NCBI GenBank assembly: GCA_023334545.1
Contig: JAADVB010000101.1
Coordinates: 1 to 59,844, forward strand
Direction of reading: 5' to 3'
Origin: Salisapilia sapeloensis
Taxonomy: Eukaryota > Oomycota > Peronosporomycetes > Peronosporales > Salisapiliaceae
Length of the DNA: 59,844 bases
The notes under the pieces: generated by a model
Database searches by the model: none
Told to the model about the DNA's origin: nothing
The model's input: only the letters and a program-made list of their open reading frames with translations
Shown here: positions 20,384 to 30,337 of the stretch, one piece after another
Numbering within the stretch: the first letter of the stretch is position 1
Layout of the letters: each line of letters begins with the position of its first letter
Translations under genes and position numbers: made by a program

Positions 20384-21498
20384 GCGCCTCAGTCTGCCGA
20401 AGGTGATCCCTCGACAGCCAGTGACGATCCAAGTTGACCAAGATAATGTATGGATGCAGCTCCAGCTTCTACATGAGATTTGCACTTATCTTTTACTCAT
20501 CAAATCAAGTTTCATTTTGTATGTCTCCATCAATACTTTTTGTTCTTTGGGTTATGTCTCTGCCAAGTCCATCATGAAATAACCGAATCCGTCATTAATA
20601 CAGTCGATTGCCTTTTACCAGTAGGTTTTGCATCCACGTTGCCACTTCTAGTAGCAACAGTGCAGATCCTTCAAACGACGAGAATCTCTACGTTACCTGA
20701 TATACTTTCATCTTATTTGGTCACAAGTCGAAGAGCCTTAATTTCATCAAGAAAGCGAGAAGAAGCCAATATGTTAATAGCTTCTAGCTTCGTAGCACTG
20801 ATAGTAGACCGAGGTCACGCAGTTCATTGTTGTCTCGGAAGTGCATGGTAGCGTAGATTATTGTGTTAGTAGTCAAGTAAGAAACCACATCATAGCAGAG
20901 CTTGCAGAGCTCTCGAAGGCGAAGATAAAGCGTTTATTGCATTGAGAGCTACTGCGTCTCTGGAGTCTTTTCAGCCAAGGCATAAGATCGATCAATGGTA
21001 AGCTCCGATTAGAGGAGCATTTCAGTAGCACGCTACGTATAAAAAGGCTTATGCCTCGATGTTCAACTTGTTATTGTTGGGCATGACAAAGAGACAAAGA
21101 TTTCTTGCCCATGGTATCTGTAAAAACCTTCTAATCACTATTAATGGCAGGTAATGAAGCTAGTCATTCTTACACTGCTTGGACGCCGGGCAGTTAAGCT
21201 GGCTGGCAATCTAGGCATCTCCTACTGGAACCATCTTTCTCGATGGAGACTACAAACACCATTTCATCATGCAGCAGCGTGATGTACCCATGCAAGCGAC
21301 CGAAAGAGATCAAACTTCTATAAAGGATATAGGCTCTTATATATTGATAAGGACACGTACATTCTCAGCAAATGCACCCAAGAACTACTTGATTCAGATC
21401 CAAAGCAGTCAAACGTGATGAAGGACACGTAAAACAACCAGAACGTTGCTGCGTAATAAAAGAGAAATGCACTCGAGCGTAAAGATTTCATTATGGAC
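20384..21498. other. Gene-poor region
   Basis: Convergent spacer between two small secreted-protein genes. Frames at 20361-20582 and 20480-20851 have no protein character. No repeats or RNAs were identified. Confidence 0.45.
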
Positions 21499-22197
21499 TT
21501 ACGCCGAACTATCCTCCACACTTTGATCGTCCTTGAGACAGATCGAGTAATGGGAGCTAAATTCATAGCACTCGAGTCCTTTACCACATTTAGCTTCGTG
21601 CGATCCACCACACTGCTCATACAACGATGCATTCTTGGTCTGGAGAGGATACGGCTTTGGTGCACACTCCTTCTTCATGTCCGAGTTGTAGCGGCAGTAC
21701 TCGTCATCCTCACAGCTTTCACACAATTTCGGGTCCTTCTCTCGTCCAAGACGTACCGAGTCCGATGGACGGCAGGTACAATCTGTGTTTTGGTAGTCGT
21801 CGCAAAGGCACTCAAACCCAAAGAGACATTGTGTCGGGTTCTTGTCCATGGAAGTCAAGTGGCACGTCTGCCATGGACCCGTGTACTTCTTGTCAATGGT
21901 GTCCAAGAAGCTGCTGTCTCGTGGTTGGCACGTCTGCGGCGTCGGTCCGGGGTTTGTGGGCGACGCAGTCTCTCCCGTCTCCTGACATTCGTCCGCAAGG
22001 TCAGCGCAGTAGCCTCGTTTACCGTCCGTAGGGCATTCATCTGAGCCATTGACAATGGTAGTCGGCATGAATTTCAAGTGGTGGTGCTTGTGATGATGCC
22101 TGTGGTGCTTATGTCCACCATGCCCTCTATGGTGATGCTTAGCATCCACAAGAGCGAGGAGCACTAGAACGAGTGCAATCAATAGTGTCGACTTCAT
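21499..22197 (-). CDS. Secreted His-rich, Cys-rich protein with CBM1-like C-terminal motif
   Basis: The product has 232 residues, starting at MKSTLLIALVLVLLALVDA, a clear signal peptide. Just after cleavage comes a His-rich block (13 His within about 20 residues, mixed with Gly, Arg and Lys) that could bind metal ions. The rest holds many cysteines in pairs. Near the end the pattern YxQCGG-x5-C-x5-C-x9-C-L resembles the family 1 cellulose-binding module (CBM1): the last two Cys spacings (5 and 9) and the aromatic residues before QCGG and near the end agree, while the first loop is three residues shorter. Cys-rich secreted proteins of oomycetes are often cell-wall or apoplastic. The upstream GTG-started extension is ignored. 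Confidence 0.75.
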   Translation of the reverse strand: MKSTLLIALVLVLLALVDAKHHHRGHGGHKHHRHHHKHHHLKFMPTTIVNGSDECPTDGKRGYCADLADECQETGETASPTNPGPTPQTCQPRDSSFLDTIDKKYTGPWQTCHLTSMDKNPTQCLFGFECLCDDYQNTDCTCRPSDSVRLGREKDPKLCESCEDDEYCRYNSDMKKECAPKPYPLQTKNASLYEQCGGSHEAKCGKGLECYEFSSHYSICLKDDQSVEDSSA

Positions 22198-22509
22198 CTT
22201 CTCAGTCGCTTGTGATGGTCGAAGCAGATTTGAAAATGAGGATTTTATGGCTGGCACTCCCAAGCTCCAGGTGTTCACCCACTATAAAAAAGATATTTTC
22301 TAAATGCAGTCTGGTCTCATCTTCGAAAGCTTCATTCGCACCCATTACCGTCAGTCAAGGTATTCGTAGAAGACACCGAGTAGATCAACCAAGTACAACT
22401 TCCTTTATACAAGTAGAAATATACATGCTGTACAAAGTAGTCATTTCCATGTACGAATCAGACATTTCTTATTCTGCAACTTCAAATACGATTTTGTCAC
22501 CTGCACAAA
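22198..22509. promoter_or_regulatory. Divergent promoter region of secreted-protein and SulP genes
   Basis: A 312-bp stretch separates the start of the minus-strand secreted protein from the ATG of the SulP transporter. It is expected to hold both promoters. No unambiguous TATA box or initiator could be placed. Confidence 0.35.
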
Positions 22510-25179
22510 ATGGACGTCGAGGCGCTACCTCTCTCGCGCGGCTCTGCGGTGGATTTACCACAGCTCCGAAGGCAGTCTGCATTCGTTCCACCCCATCAGT
22601 CGACTTCGGCAACGTCCTTGTCCCATCGAAATCGCCGTTCACTCGATCATGACCTCTTCGTCCGACGCGTGAGCAGCTACCAGAATGCTTCTCAACCTCT
22701 GTACGCATACTCGGATAGAAGTAGATCTTATGATACCGAAGGTGGGCCACAACTACCTGCTCAGTGGCCTCTCATCGGAATTGGGAACCAATATGATACC
22801 TCCGACGATAGGACGTACCACATGAAGAAGTCGTATAGAGAATATGCCTCCGATGCAGTCGTCAACTTGACCTCTGGTATCGTGGCCTTCTTACTTTCAT
22901 CCACGTTGGCAGTGTCCTGTGCTAGTGTCCTCGTGGGCCACACGGCGCCACTCTCCGACTACATTTCTCACTTCATTGACATCAATCTACTCGGCACTGC
23001 TGTGCTATGCGTCGTGCTGGCATGGCAGAGCTGTGCTCCATGGACACTTGGTGCCATTGACGTCTTCGTAGTCCCAATAATGGCTCAGATGGGTGTCAAA
23101 ATTACGAAAGCGTTAGATGGAGACATGAATCTAGTAGTACCAACGACGATCGTGATGGTAGCGTTCACTTCTTGTCTCCTAGGCTTCATCTTTTTCACCA
23201 TGGGCTTCTTACGCGTCACGTCAATCGCAAACTACATGCCGTACCCTGTAATCGCTGGGTTTCTATCTGGCATCGGTGTCGAACTCATCAAGAACGGACT
23301 CCACATGGCTTCTTCCAAAGCCTTTACGTTGGAAATCTTTACTCTCCACGAGTTCTCACTGCTCTTCCCAGCCATCGCCTTTGCCTCCTTCGCTCGAGTC
23401 GGTCGATACTTTCACGTTCCTGTCGCGTTCTCCTTCCCGTGTCTTTTAGTCCTCTCGCTCGCATCTTTCCATGTCGTTGCAGCTATTGGAGGCTACTCCC
23501 TGTCAGATCTACATGACGCTAGATGGATATTCAAATGGTCCCCACAAGTCATTCAAGAGACACCACTATGGTTCGCCTGGCTGCATGTTGATTTCTCCAA
23601 AGTCCAATGGAGCGTCCTGACGGATGAATGCTCTGGCTACATCGTCTCTCTAATTCTACTCGGTGCACTTAAGTACAGCGTTGCTACGACCTCTCTGTCC
23701 ACTCTTTTTGGACGAGAGATCTCTCCAGATCATGAGATGCGAGTCATCGGTCTCGCGAACATGGCCAGCGGTCTTCTTGGATGCTGTGGCGGTTGTCATT
23801 ACCTCTCTGCAATGGGCATCATGCAGCAGTTTGAAGCTCATGAACGCATGCCAGCACTCGTATGTGCTGCTTTACAGGTCTTGCTGTGGAGCCAAGGCAT
23901 CAAGACGTTAGAATACGTTCCAAAGTTTGTGTTTGGAGGACTCATCCTCAGCGTTGGTGTCCACTTTCTCGAAGCTTACTTTGTCACGCCCTTCCGCTTT
24001 CTAAAGAAATTCGAGCGGGGCATTGTTGTCCTCATCACCGTCAGTTTCCTTATTGTCGGCATGCTCGAAAGCGTTGCATTAGGCATCCTCATCTCCATGA
24101 TGGAGCTCATCTATCGTATTCACGACGTCGGTTGCGTTCATCATGAAAGCACTGGAGCTCTTGCACGTAGTGCTGTCGATCGAACACAGGAGCAGATCGA
24201 GTTCTTGGATGCGAATGGCAGTGCCATCTTCCTCCTGAGATTGCAAGGATACCTCTTCTTCGGTACTTCTGTAAGTCTACTGGAACGAGTGGAAACGAGA
24301 GTACAAAGTCTCAACTTTCCTAAGCTCCAGTACCTCATCATAGACTTTGGTCTCGTCCCGAGTTTCGATGCGACCGCTCTCCTTCACTTTCGTAAAGTCG
24401 GTACCATCGCCGACCTATACGTCTTTGACGTGTACTTTTGTGGTCTGAATGACCGACTGACAGGAGCTTTGAATCGCAATCAGTACTCTTCTCGCGTCCA
24501 CTTTTTACGTCGTAACGTCGATGAAGCACTGGAAGTATGTGAAAACCTCTTGTTACCGGATGATCTTGTCTACCACTCGATCGGAAGTATCGATGAGTGG
24601 GAACGTCGTAGTCCGTTGGAGTTGTGGGAACATTTCCTACATCTTCAGCAGAAACAAAGTAAGAAGCTCTTGCCACTAGCAGCGCACTTGACTGTCCAAG
24701 TCGTTCGAGATGGGATGTTACTGGCAGACTCGAGCTACTTGCGTGATACGTTCTTTATCTGCTTTGGAGATCTGAACGTCCTTGTCGATTCGGAGTTTTC
24801 AGGAGGGAATATACCAGGCATATTGTCTGAGACGAATGAAGAGGAGCCCATGTCCATCATCTCTCGAGCTGGAAGAGCCTTGTCGGTGTCCATTAAGGAC
24901 GAACGACAATGGACACCGTTCTCCACGGAACCTACACGCGTGCGAAAGATTGGTCCTGGCTCCATCGTCACACCAGGCGTCACAACGGAACGAGTCAAGT
25001 ACGTCGCAACGTCGGACTGCCTCCTCTTACGTCTCACAGCTCAAGCCATGGACGAGTTAGAAGGCAAAGCTCCACAGACAGCTATGGCTGTGCTCAAACT
25101 CGTTCATTCTCAACTCTCTTCCCACTTTCTACATGCGAACAAACGCGTCTCGGACCTCTCTTCTCTTCTCTACAAGTAG
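22510..25179 (+). CDS. SulP/SLC26-type transporter with STAS and cyclic-nucleotide-binding-like domains
   Basis: The product has 889 residues. After a hydrophilic N-terminus (about 105 residues) comes a multi-span membrane domain of the SulP/SLC26 anion transporter family (for example FLSSTLAVSCASVLVG, a MPYPVIAGFLSGIGVELI segment, GLLGCCGGCHYLSAMG). A STAS domain (about 565-690, IIDFGLVPSFDATALLHF) and a C-terminal cNMP-binding-like beta-roll (about 720-860) follow. This membrane-STAS-cNMP layout occurs in fungal and protist SulP proteins, including yeast YGR125W-type vacuolar members, rather than in plasma-membrane sulfate permeases. The substrate is not certain; vacuolar amino-acid or anion transport is possible. 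There is no intron. It converges with the acetyltransferase gene across 132 bp. Confidence 0.88.
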   Translation: MDVEALPLSRGSAVDLPQLRRQSAFVPPHQSTSATSLSHRNRRSLDHDLFVRRVSSYQNASQPLYAYSDRSRSYDTEGGPQLPAQWPLIGIGNQYDTSDDRTYHMKKSYREYASDAVVNLTSGIVAFLLSSTLAVSCASVLVGHTAPLSDYISHFIDINLLGTAVLCVVLAWQSCAPWTLGAIDVFVVPIMAQMGVKITKALDGDMNLVVPTTIVMVAFTSCLLGFIFFTMGFLRVTSIANYMPYPVIAGFLSGIGVELIKNGLHMASSKAFTLEIFTLHEFSLLFPAIAFASFARVGRYFHVPVAFSFPCLLVLSLASFHVVAAIGGYSLSDLHDARWIFKWSPQVIQETPLWFAWLHVDFSKVQWSVLTDECSGYIVSLILLGALKYSVATTSLSTLFGREISPDHEMRVIGLANMASGLLGCCGGCHYLSAMGIMQQFEAHERMPALVCAALQVLLWSQGIKTLEYVPKFVFGGLILSVGVHFLEAYFVTPFRFLKKFERGIVVLITVSFLIVGMLESVALGILISMMELIYRIHDVGCVHHESTGALARSAVDRTQEQIEFLDANGSAIFLLRLQGYLFFGTSVSLLERVETRVQSLNFPKLQYLIIDFGLVPSFDATALLHFRKVGTIADLYVFDVYFCGLNDRLTGALNRNQYSSRVHFLRRNVDEALEVCENLLLPDDLVYHSIGSIDEWERRSPLELWEHFLHLQQKQSKKLLPLAAHLTVQVVRDGMLLADSSYLRDTFFICFGDLNVLVDSEFSGGNIPGILSETNEEEPMSIISRAGRALSVSIKDERQWTPFSTEPTRVRKIGPGSIVTPGVTTERVKYVATSDCLLLRLTAQAMDELEGKAPQTAMAVLKLVHSQLSSHFLHANKRVSDLSSLLYK

Positions 25180-25311
25180 CAAGTAAAAGTGCAAGGAAAA
25201 ACATGTTTTGTCGAACAATGGGGCCACGTCCTATCCGTCTACTACGAGAGAGATTTCCAACGTACGTGGGCCCAGCCTACACTACCTATCTTTCCTCCTT
25301 CTATAAGCATA

Positions 25312-26653
25312 TTAGCATTCGTCCAAGAACTGCTTGGCCCAGACGCTAATATCCTTTTGACCAAGCAGGAAACCATCATGTCCATGCGGAGACGAAATGA
25401 CTTCGAGACGAGCATTTGGCATGCCTGCAGCAAGCTCCTTTTGCTCTGTGACAGGGTACAACAGGTCAGAGTCGACGCCGATGATCAGTGCTGGTTGTCG
25501 AACGGACGCCAAGGCCGCTTGGATGCCACCACGACCTCGACCGACATCATGAGTGTCCATCAAATGGGTCAACGTAAGGAACGAATTGGCGTCGAAACGA
25601 GAGAGGAACTTTTTCCCTTGATAATCCAAGTAGGATTGTACCACGAAGCGAGAGGTAGGTGTGAGTTCATGTGAGACGCTTCCATCTGATTCTTCCACTT
25701 CTTGTCGACCAAACTTTTCGGCATACGCTGCATGAGTACGATACGACATCATGGCGATCTGTCTTGCAAGTCCCAAGCCATGGGCTGGAGGTGATTTAGG
25801 GTCGTAAAGTCCATTGTGGAAACCAGGATCCATATATATCGCTTGACGCTGTAGTTCACTCATGCCGATCTGCCATGCCGAGTGATGGGAGCCACATGCA
25901 ATGGCAACGAACGTATCGACAAAGTCGCCGTCGTCTAGAAAAGCCCATTCCAACGTCTGCATGCCACCCAAGGAACCTCCCATGACTGATTTTACCTAGA
26001 GAAGAAGATGAGTATGCAGTCATGGGTGTATTGAAAAAGAAGGAGATTACCTTTTGGATACCGAGGTCATCTTGCAGCACCTTTTGCTGGAGTCGAACGG
26101 CATCTCGCATTGTGATGCGAGGAAAGGTAGGGCCATAGGGTTTGTTTGTCTTGGGGTCGATGGAAGCTGGGCCGGTGGTGCCGTAGCAAGAGCCAAGGAC
26201 GTTCATACAGATCATGCAATGGTCATCCGTCCAGATAGGATCGACCATTGAGTCCCACCATTGATGCACCATGGTATGACCCGTGAGGGCATGACACAGG
26301 ACGATGGCATTGTCCTTGTTCGCATTCAGCTGGCCGTATGTGGAGTACTCTACTTGTATATTCTCCAGGACTTGCCCGCTTTCAAGCTGAAATGGCTCGG
26401 AGAGCTTATATGTGTGTGGTGTGAATGCTGGATGCGCAGCATCATTGTATTCGTCCTCGATGTACGCAGGCGATGCGCTGACTTCATCACTGCCATTTTC
26501 CCTCGCTGTAGTGCTAAAAGCGTTGCAACATACATCATGATGAGGGGACCGATGCTGCAATGCTACTTGTGAAGTTGCACCCTTGGCGCTCCATCGAGAG
26601 CTACGCAATCGTAGGCTCGCGACAGGTACTCGTCCTACTCGTCGAAGCAGCAT
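25312..26653 (-). CDS. Homoserine O-acetyltransferase, two exons
   Basis: Exons (minus) are 26653-26051 and 25995-25312, separated by a 55-nt intron (GTAATC...TCTCTAG), giving 428 residues. The enzyme transfers acetyl from acetyl-CoA to homoserine, the activation step of methionine synthesis by sulfhydrylation. The alpha/beta-hydrolase features are present: the nucleophile S209 in VMGGSLGGMQ, the acid residue in GVDSDLLYP and the His in SPHGHDGFLLG. NVLGSCYGTTGP and HALTGH are typical of the MetX/MET2 family. The first 55 residues are Arg/Ser-rich and could be a mitochondrial targeting sequence. The junction falls just before the nucleophile strand and both flanks are in phase 0. Confidence 0.92.
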
Positions 26654-26915
26654 TTTGACCAGTGGTGTCTTTCGTCCCTAAACGAGTTGCATTTCGAAAT
26701 AAAAGTTTTTTTCATGAAATGCAACTTGTCCACGTCTTTTTCACGTTCAAGCAAGATTGTAGCCAATTACAAACCTTTTAATTTTAATTTTTAACCAATG
26801 AGCAGACCAAAGTCACGTGCTTACCTCGAGATCTCCGCCTCATAAAGCAGATCGTGCGGGTACCTTGCGTCGAGGTCATCATTTTCTCAATTGACTCCTT
26901 ATAAAGCAAGACAGA
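26654..26915. promoter_or_regulatory. Divergent promoter of homoserine acetyltransferase and ETFB genes
   Basis: A 262-bp region serves two metabolic genes. On the plus side TCATTTT (Inr-like, within GTCATCATTTTCTC near 26877-26885) lies about 35 bp before the ETFB ATG. The middle is AT-rich (TTTTAATTTTAATTTTTAACC). Confidence 0.4.
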
Positions 26916-27671
26916 ATGAAAGTGCTTGTGCCTGTGAAACGTGTCGTCGACTATGCTGTCAAAGTGCGCGTCCAACCGGAAGGTGTGGACTTGAAGAATG
27001 TCAAAATGAGCATGAATCCGTTCTGTGAAATCGCCGTCGAGGAAGCCATTCGACTCAAGGAAAAGAAACACGCGTCCGAAGTCATTGCCGTCTCCATCGG
27101 CCCCAAGCAAAGTCAGGAGACCGTCCGCACGGCGCTTGCCATGGGCGCGGACCGCGGCATCCACCTCCAAACGGATATGCGCACGGATCAGGAGCTGCAG
27201 CCTCTAGCTGTCGCGAAGCTGCTAAAGGAAGTCGTTGCAAAGGAATCCCCGGACCTCGTCATCTGCGGAAAGCAGTCTATCGATGCCGACGCTGCCCAGA
27301 CCGGCCCTATGCTTGCCGGCCTTCTCGACTGGAGTCAAGCCACGTTTGCGTCTGACGTGGTGGTCGAGGGCGAGAAGCTGTCCGTCACACGCGAGACGGA
27401 TGCTGGTATTGAGACCCTCAGCCTTGGTCTCCCTGCCGTCGTCACGGCTGACCTTCGTCTGAACGAGCCTCGTTACGCCACGTTGCCGAACATCATGAAG
27501 GCGAAGAAGAAGAAGATTGACAGCATGGAAGCCGAGAGCTTGGGCGTCGATCTGTCTCCTCGTATCCAGACGATCAACGTGTCCGACCCGCCTTCGCGCC
27601 AGGCAGGTGTCAAGGTCGCGGACGTTGCGGAGCTTGTGGACAAATTGAAGAACGAGGCATCTGTCATCTAA
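26916..27671 (+). CDS. ETFB: Electron transfer flavoprotein subunit beta
   Basis: The single exon encodes 251 residues, the normal length for the family. It opens with [19 protein letters not shown], and [17 protein letters not shown] and the signature-like region [25 protein letters not shown] are intact. ETF beta binds AMP and, with ETF alpha, passes electrons from acyl-CoA dehydrogenases to ETF-ubiquinone oxidoreductase in the mitochondrial matrix. As in many eukaryotes the beta subunit lacks an obvious cleaved presequence. The codon use is more GC-rich than that of its neighbours, consistent with high expression. It converges with SF3B6, with 33 bp between stops. Confidence 0.96.
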   Translation: MKVLVPVKRVVDYAVKVRVQPEGVDLKNVKMSMNPFCEIAVEEAIRLKEKKHASEVIAVSIGPKQSQETVRTALAMGADRGIHLQTDMRTDQELQPLAVAKLLKEVVAKESPDLVICGKQSIDADAAQTGPMLAGLLDWSQATFASDVVVEGEKLSVTRETDAGIETLSLGLPAVVTADLRLNEPRYATLPNIMKAKKKKIDSMEAESLGVDLSPRIQTINVSDPPSRQAGVKVADVAELVDKLKNEASVI

Positions 27672-27704
27672 ACGTGAACGAAACGAGATTTCCAATGGAA
27701 CGCT

Positions 27705-28201
27705 TTATTCGATTCCGTGTGTCTGCTTTAAACTTTGTAGTTCTTGTCGCTGTTTCTCTAAAGCATCGGCATTGGAAGTAGCTTTTCGTCCTTGCATCTT
27801 GTTTGCTTGGTAGTATAGAACAATGAGGTAACGACCGCCGACGTTAAAACCTGAGAGATGGTCGACAGCGTTTTTCGCATCGTAAATGTCTTCGTACACG
27901 ACGAAAGCTGTGCCGCGCGTATCGTTGTTCACGCCTAGTCGGATCTGTCGAATGGCTCCATATTTGCCAAATATGTCGTACATTTCCTCGGAAGAGATCT
28001 TGAATGGCAAATTGCGGACGTACAAGGCACGATTGACCTCTGGCGGTAGGCGAGCCTATTTGTATTGACATTATAAGACGTATAATTCGTATAGAGGGTA
28101 TATAGTATAAACAGAATGTATAAAAGGACATGAATGAGACACACAATGGAGATAGAGGTAGTCTAGACACGTACATTTCCACGTCTTCCTTGCATCGCCA
28201 T
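27705..28201 (-). CDS. SF3B6: Splicing factor 3B subunit 6 (p14), two exons
   Basis: Exon 1 is only 27 nt (28201-28175) and encodes MAMQGRRGN; a 119-nt intron (GTACGT...CAAATAG) leads to exon 2 (28055-27705). The total is 125 residues, the same as human p14. It contains the typical [20 protein letters not shown] entry, the RNP motifs LYVRNLP and [10 protein letters not shown], and [19 protein letters not shown]3B6 contacts the branch-site adenosine region and SF3B1 in the U2 snRNP. The first exon is recovered only through splicing and is too short to be noticed otherwise. The intron is the longest well-supported one in the window. Confidence 0.95.
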
Positions 28202-29690
28202 TCTTCACACGCTTGGTCTTGTTTCCAGTTTCGTGTGACTAAATGCGAGGCGTATTTAGTATAGAATCAGCTGAAGAGCAAATTACTTCAGTAAAATTTA
28301 GCATCAGCATTAGCTTTTGGTCCATGCAGAGCACCGAGTTGGTAGCACTCACGAAAGAAGCGATGGCCTGACATTTTGATCCATGGAAAAGTTATAGAGG
28401 TGATTCGATTGTTTTCTTATATTCGACCAGGCTTATATCCAAGCGTTTTACAAGTTTGCACATACTCGTTGTCAGGTCTTTTGAACCAATTCCAGCCATC
28501 GCTATGGTAAAGACGAGGGATGGACCATCACCGCAAAGAGTCGAGTAGACGACAGTGTTTGAAACAGATTTAGGCAGAGCGAATGCGAAAACAAGCGAGG
28601 AACGAGATAAATTGCATGCCACTGAAAATACACTAGACGCCGCCCAGACTTACTAATTTATGCTGGTCGACAGCGTCTGTATGCTAGCGCGCTTTGCTTA
28701 ATTTTCCGTTTATCTTTTATCACGGGACTAGCACAAGCGCATACGTGCTCATTGTGTCCAATGTGAGTTTCCCCATCTGTGTACGTTGGCCATCATCATC
28801 ATTGCAAGCTGGAAATTGCTGCTGTACTGTGCAAATTTCCGCAGTTTACGAGTCCTTGCTACGCAATATGCTGACGCAGAGTACGACAAGTTTAGCAAGA
28901 ATGTGGTTGTGATACAGACATGTCCGCTGTCAAGGTAGTCGGTTTCGAGCGCTGCTTCCACGCAAGCTCGGATGTAAAAAGCGAAAGTAATACCACTCGT
29001 CCAGTTCTCTTCACACAACTGCTAGACTGTATAGAAACGCCATGCATGGAAGCAAAGTAAATCCACCCGAAAATAACTCCGCCATCATTCTTCATCGGAG
29101 CTGCTGAGCATGCCAAAATATAAAACCCACGGATCGTACCGATCTTAGAAATTGTCGCTGGCAAGAGTTTTTTCGTGCTAGCCAAAGGACGCACGTGGGC
29201 AGAAACGCCAACGGAAAGGTAGAAGAGTCGAAAAGAAAGGGACAAAATGCGAAACGAGGATGTAGAAAGTGGCGAAAGCATACGTTTTATATACCTTCCA
29301 TTCGACCTTGGAACAAGTACCCTTTTGAGTCGTCGCCAGGTTCGACCCTCGCTTACCGTTGCCCAGTCGCACTCGTGCATAGTTGCTGCCGTGTGAACGA
29401 CGGTTCAAGGTATTCCACCAAAAGACTAGCTGGCGTAGAGAACAGCAGCTTTGCAAAGCAGTAAGTCATGCATAGCACCGAGCGTGCGTGTATGCGTGTA
29501 TGCGACACTAACTCTCTACATTCCCGTCCTAGGCACGCTTGTGTTCCATCTCGCCTCTCGCTCCGGTCACTATCGATCGGGAATTTACATTCGGCCCGAG
29601 TCAATTTTTTCCGTTGCCAATTTGCTTGCGAAGCAAAGTAGTGGGTGAAATCAGTCATTTCCGTTAATTCATCCAATCGCAATCGACGCG
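28202..29690. other. Spacer with no convincing gene
   Basis: Apart from the doubtful frame at 28392-28622, this stretch holds overlapping frames on the minus strand (up to 162 codons at 28892-29380) that share no domain, signal or splice pattern. I see no repeat ends, tRNA or RNA fold. The right end carries the AN1 gene promoter (CCAAT at about 29672). Confidence 0.4.
28392..28622 (-). CDS. Doubtful open frame, perhaps a terminal exon
   Basis: A 76-codon frame without an ATG at its 5' end. It is preceded directly by a possible acceptor (TATTTTCAG next to 28620), and its composition is protein-like (SSLVFAFALPKSVSNTVVY, CKLVKRLDISLVEYKKT). An ATG-containing upstream exon could not be placed. 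The only nearby strong donor (GTAAGT) would give a 32-nt intron, shorter than any supported one here. It could be the last exon of a small protein or chance. Confidence 0.2.
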   Translation of the reverse strand: MACNLSRSSLVFAFALPKSVSNTVVYSTLCGDGPSLVFTIAMAGIGSKDLTTSMCKLVKRLDISLVEYKKTIESPL

Positions 29691-29695
29691 TCCCC

Positions 29696-29751
29696 TATAA
29701 AAAGGACATTTTGCACAGCCCGCCTCCAAGTCGGTTCATTTCTCCTTTTGC
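29696..29751 (+). promoter_or_regulatory. Core promoter of the AN1 gene: TATA-like, Inr and FPR
   Basis: TATAAAAA lies at 29696-29703. TCATTTC at 29736-29742 fits the Inr consensus YCAYTYY. CTTTTGC at 29745-29751 fits the FPR consensus MWTTTNC. A CCAAT motif is present about 25 bp before the TATA-like box. Inr plus FPR is typical for Phytophthora; a TATA element on top is uncommon. The ATG follows about 60 bp downstream of the Inr. Confidence 0.7.
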
Positions 29752-29799
29752 ACGCCTGAGCGCAGTCTCTCTCGTCCGATTCTTCTGGCACTCTTGACC

Positions 29800-30237
29800 A
29801 TGGCACCCAAGACGACATCCACCGTGTACAACGAGGCTCCGGCCGAAAGTCAGGCGACCCCGGTTGTACCTGCCACAGATGCTAAAGTCGAGCAGGAAGA
29901 GATTACACCAGAGAAGGCCGAGGTAGAGAAACTGACTGCGTCCGAGAAGACGACGACGGTCGAGCCTGCGCTAGTAGAACGACGGAAACCGTCGCTTAAG
30001 CGGGCGCTGCCAGAAGAAGACCAGCTACCAGTGCAGAAAAACCGACGACGGTGCTGGGAATGCCGCGCGAAAGTCGCACTCGCAGCCGTCACGTGCCGCT
30101 GCGGGTACACGTTTTGCAATCGCCATCGGTATGCCGAAGAGCACAAGTGCTCATTTAACTTCAAATCGGCCGGCAAGCGCCAGCTCGCGGACGAAAACCC
30201 GCCCGTCGTCCCCGCCAAGGTCGCGCGCATCAACTAG
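29800..30237 (+). CDS. AN1-type zinc-finger protein
   Basis: The product has 145 residues from the ATG in CCATGG (29800). The N-terminal 80 residues are Thr/Glu/Ala/Pro-rich and disordered. One AN1 finger lies at 85-117: C85-x2-C88-x10-C99-x-C101-x4-C106-x2-H109-x5-H115-x-C117, exactly the family spacing. Stress-associated A20/AN1 proteins usually also carry an A20 finger; here it is absent, as in some protist and fungal AN1-only members. A role in ubiquitin-linked stress response is known for the family. A well-formed promoter precedes it, and the GC-rich codon use suggests strong expression. Confidence 0.9.
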   Translation: MAPKTTSTVYNEAPAESQATPVVPATDAKVEQEEITPEKAEVEKLTASEKTTTVEPALVERRKPSLKRALPEEDQLPVQKNRRRCWECRAKVALAAVTCRCGYTFCNRHRYAEEHKCSFNFKSAGKRQLADENPPVVPAKVARIN

Positions 30238-30337
30238 AAATTCGTTTCTCTTTCTCCTTTCCATGAAGACAATCGTCTCTCCGTATAAATATAAGTAGGT
30301 TTGTTTGATTAGCAGCACTCGATCTTGTATTTGGTTT

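Noticed and set aside
28892-29380. 162-codon ATG-started frame on the minus strand
   Set aside because: No domain, signal peptide or splice partner was found, and overlapping frames of similar length occur on both strands, so chance is more likely.
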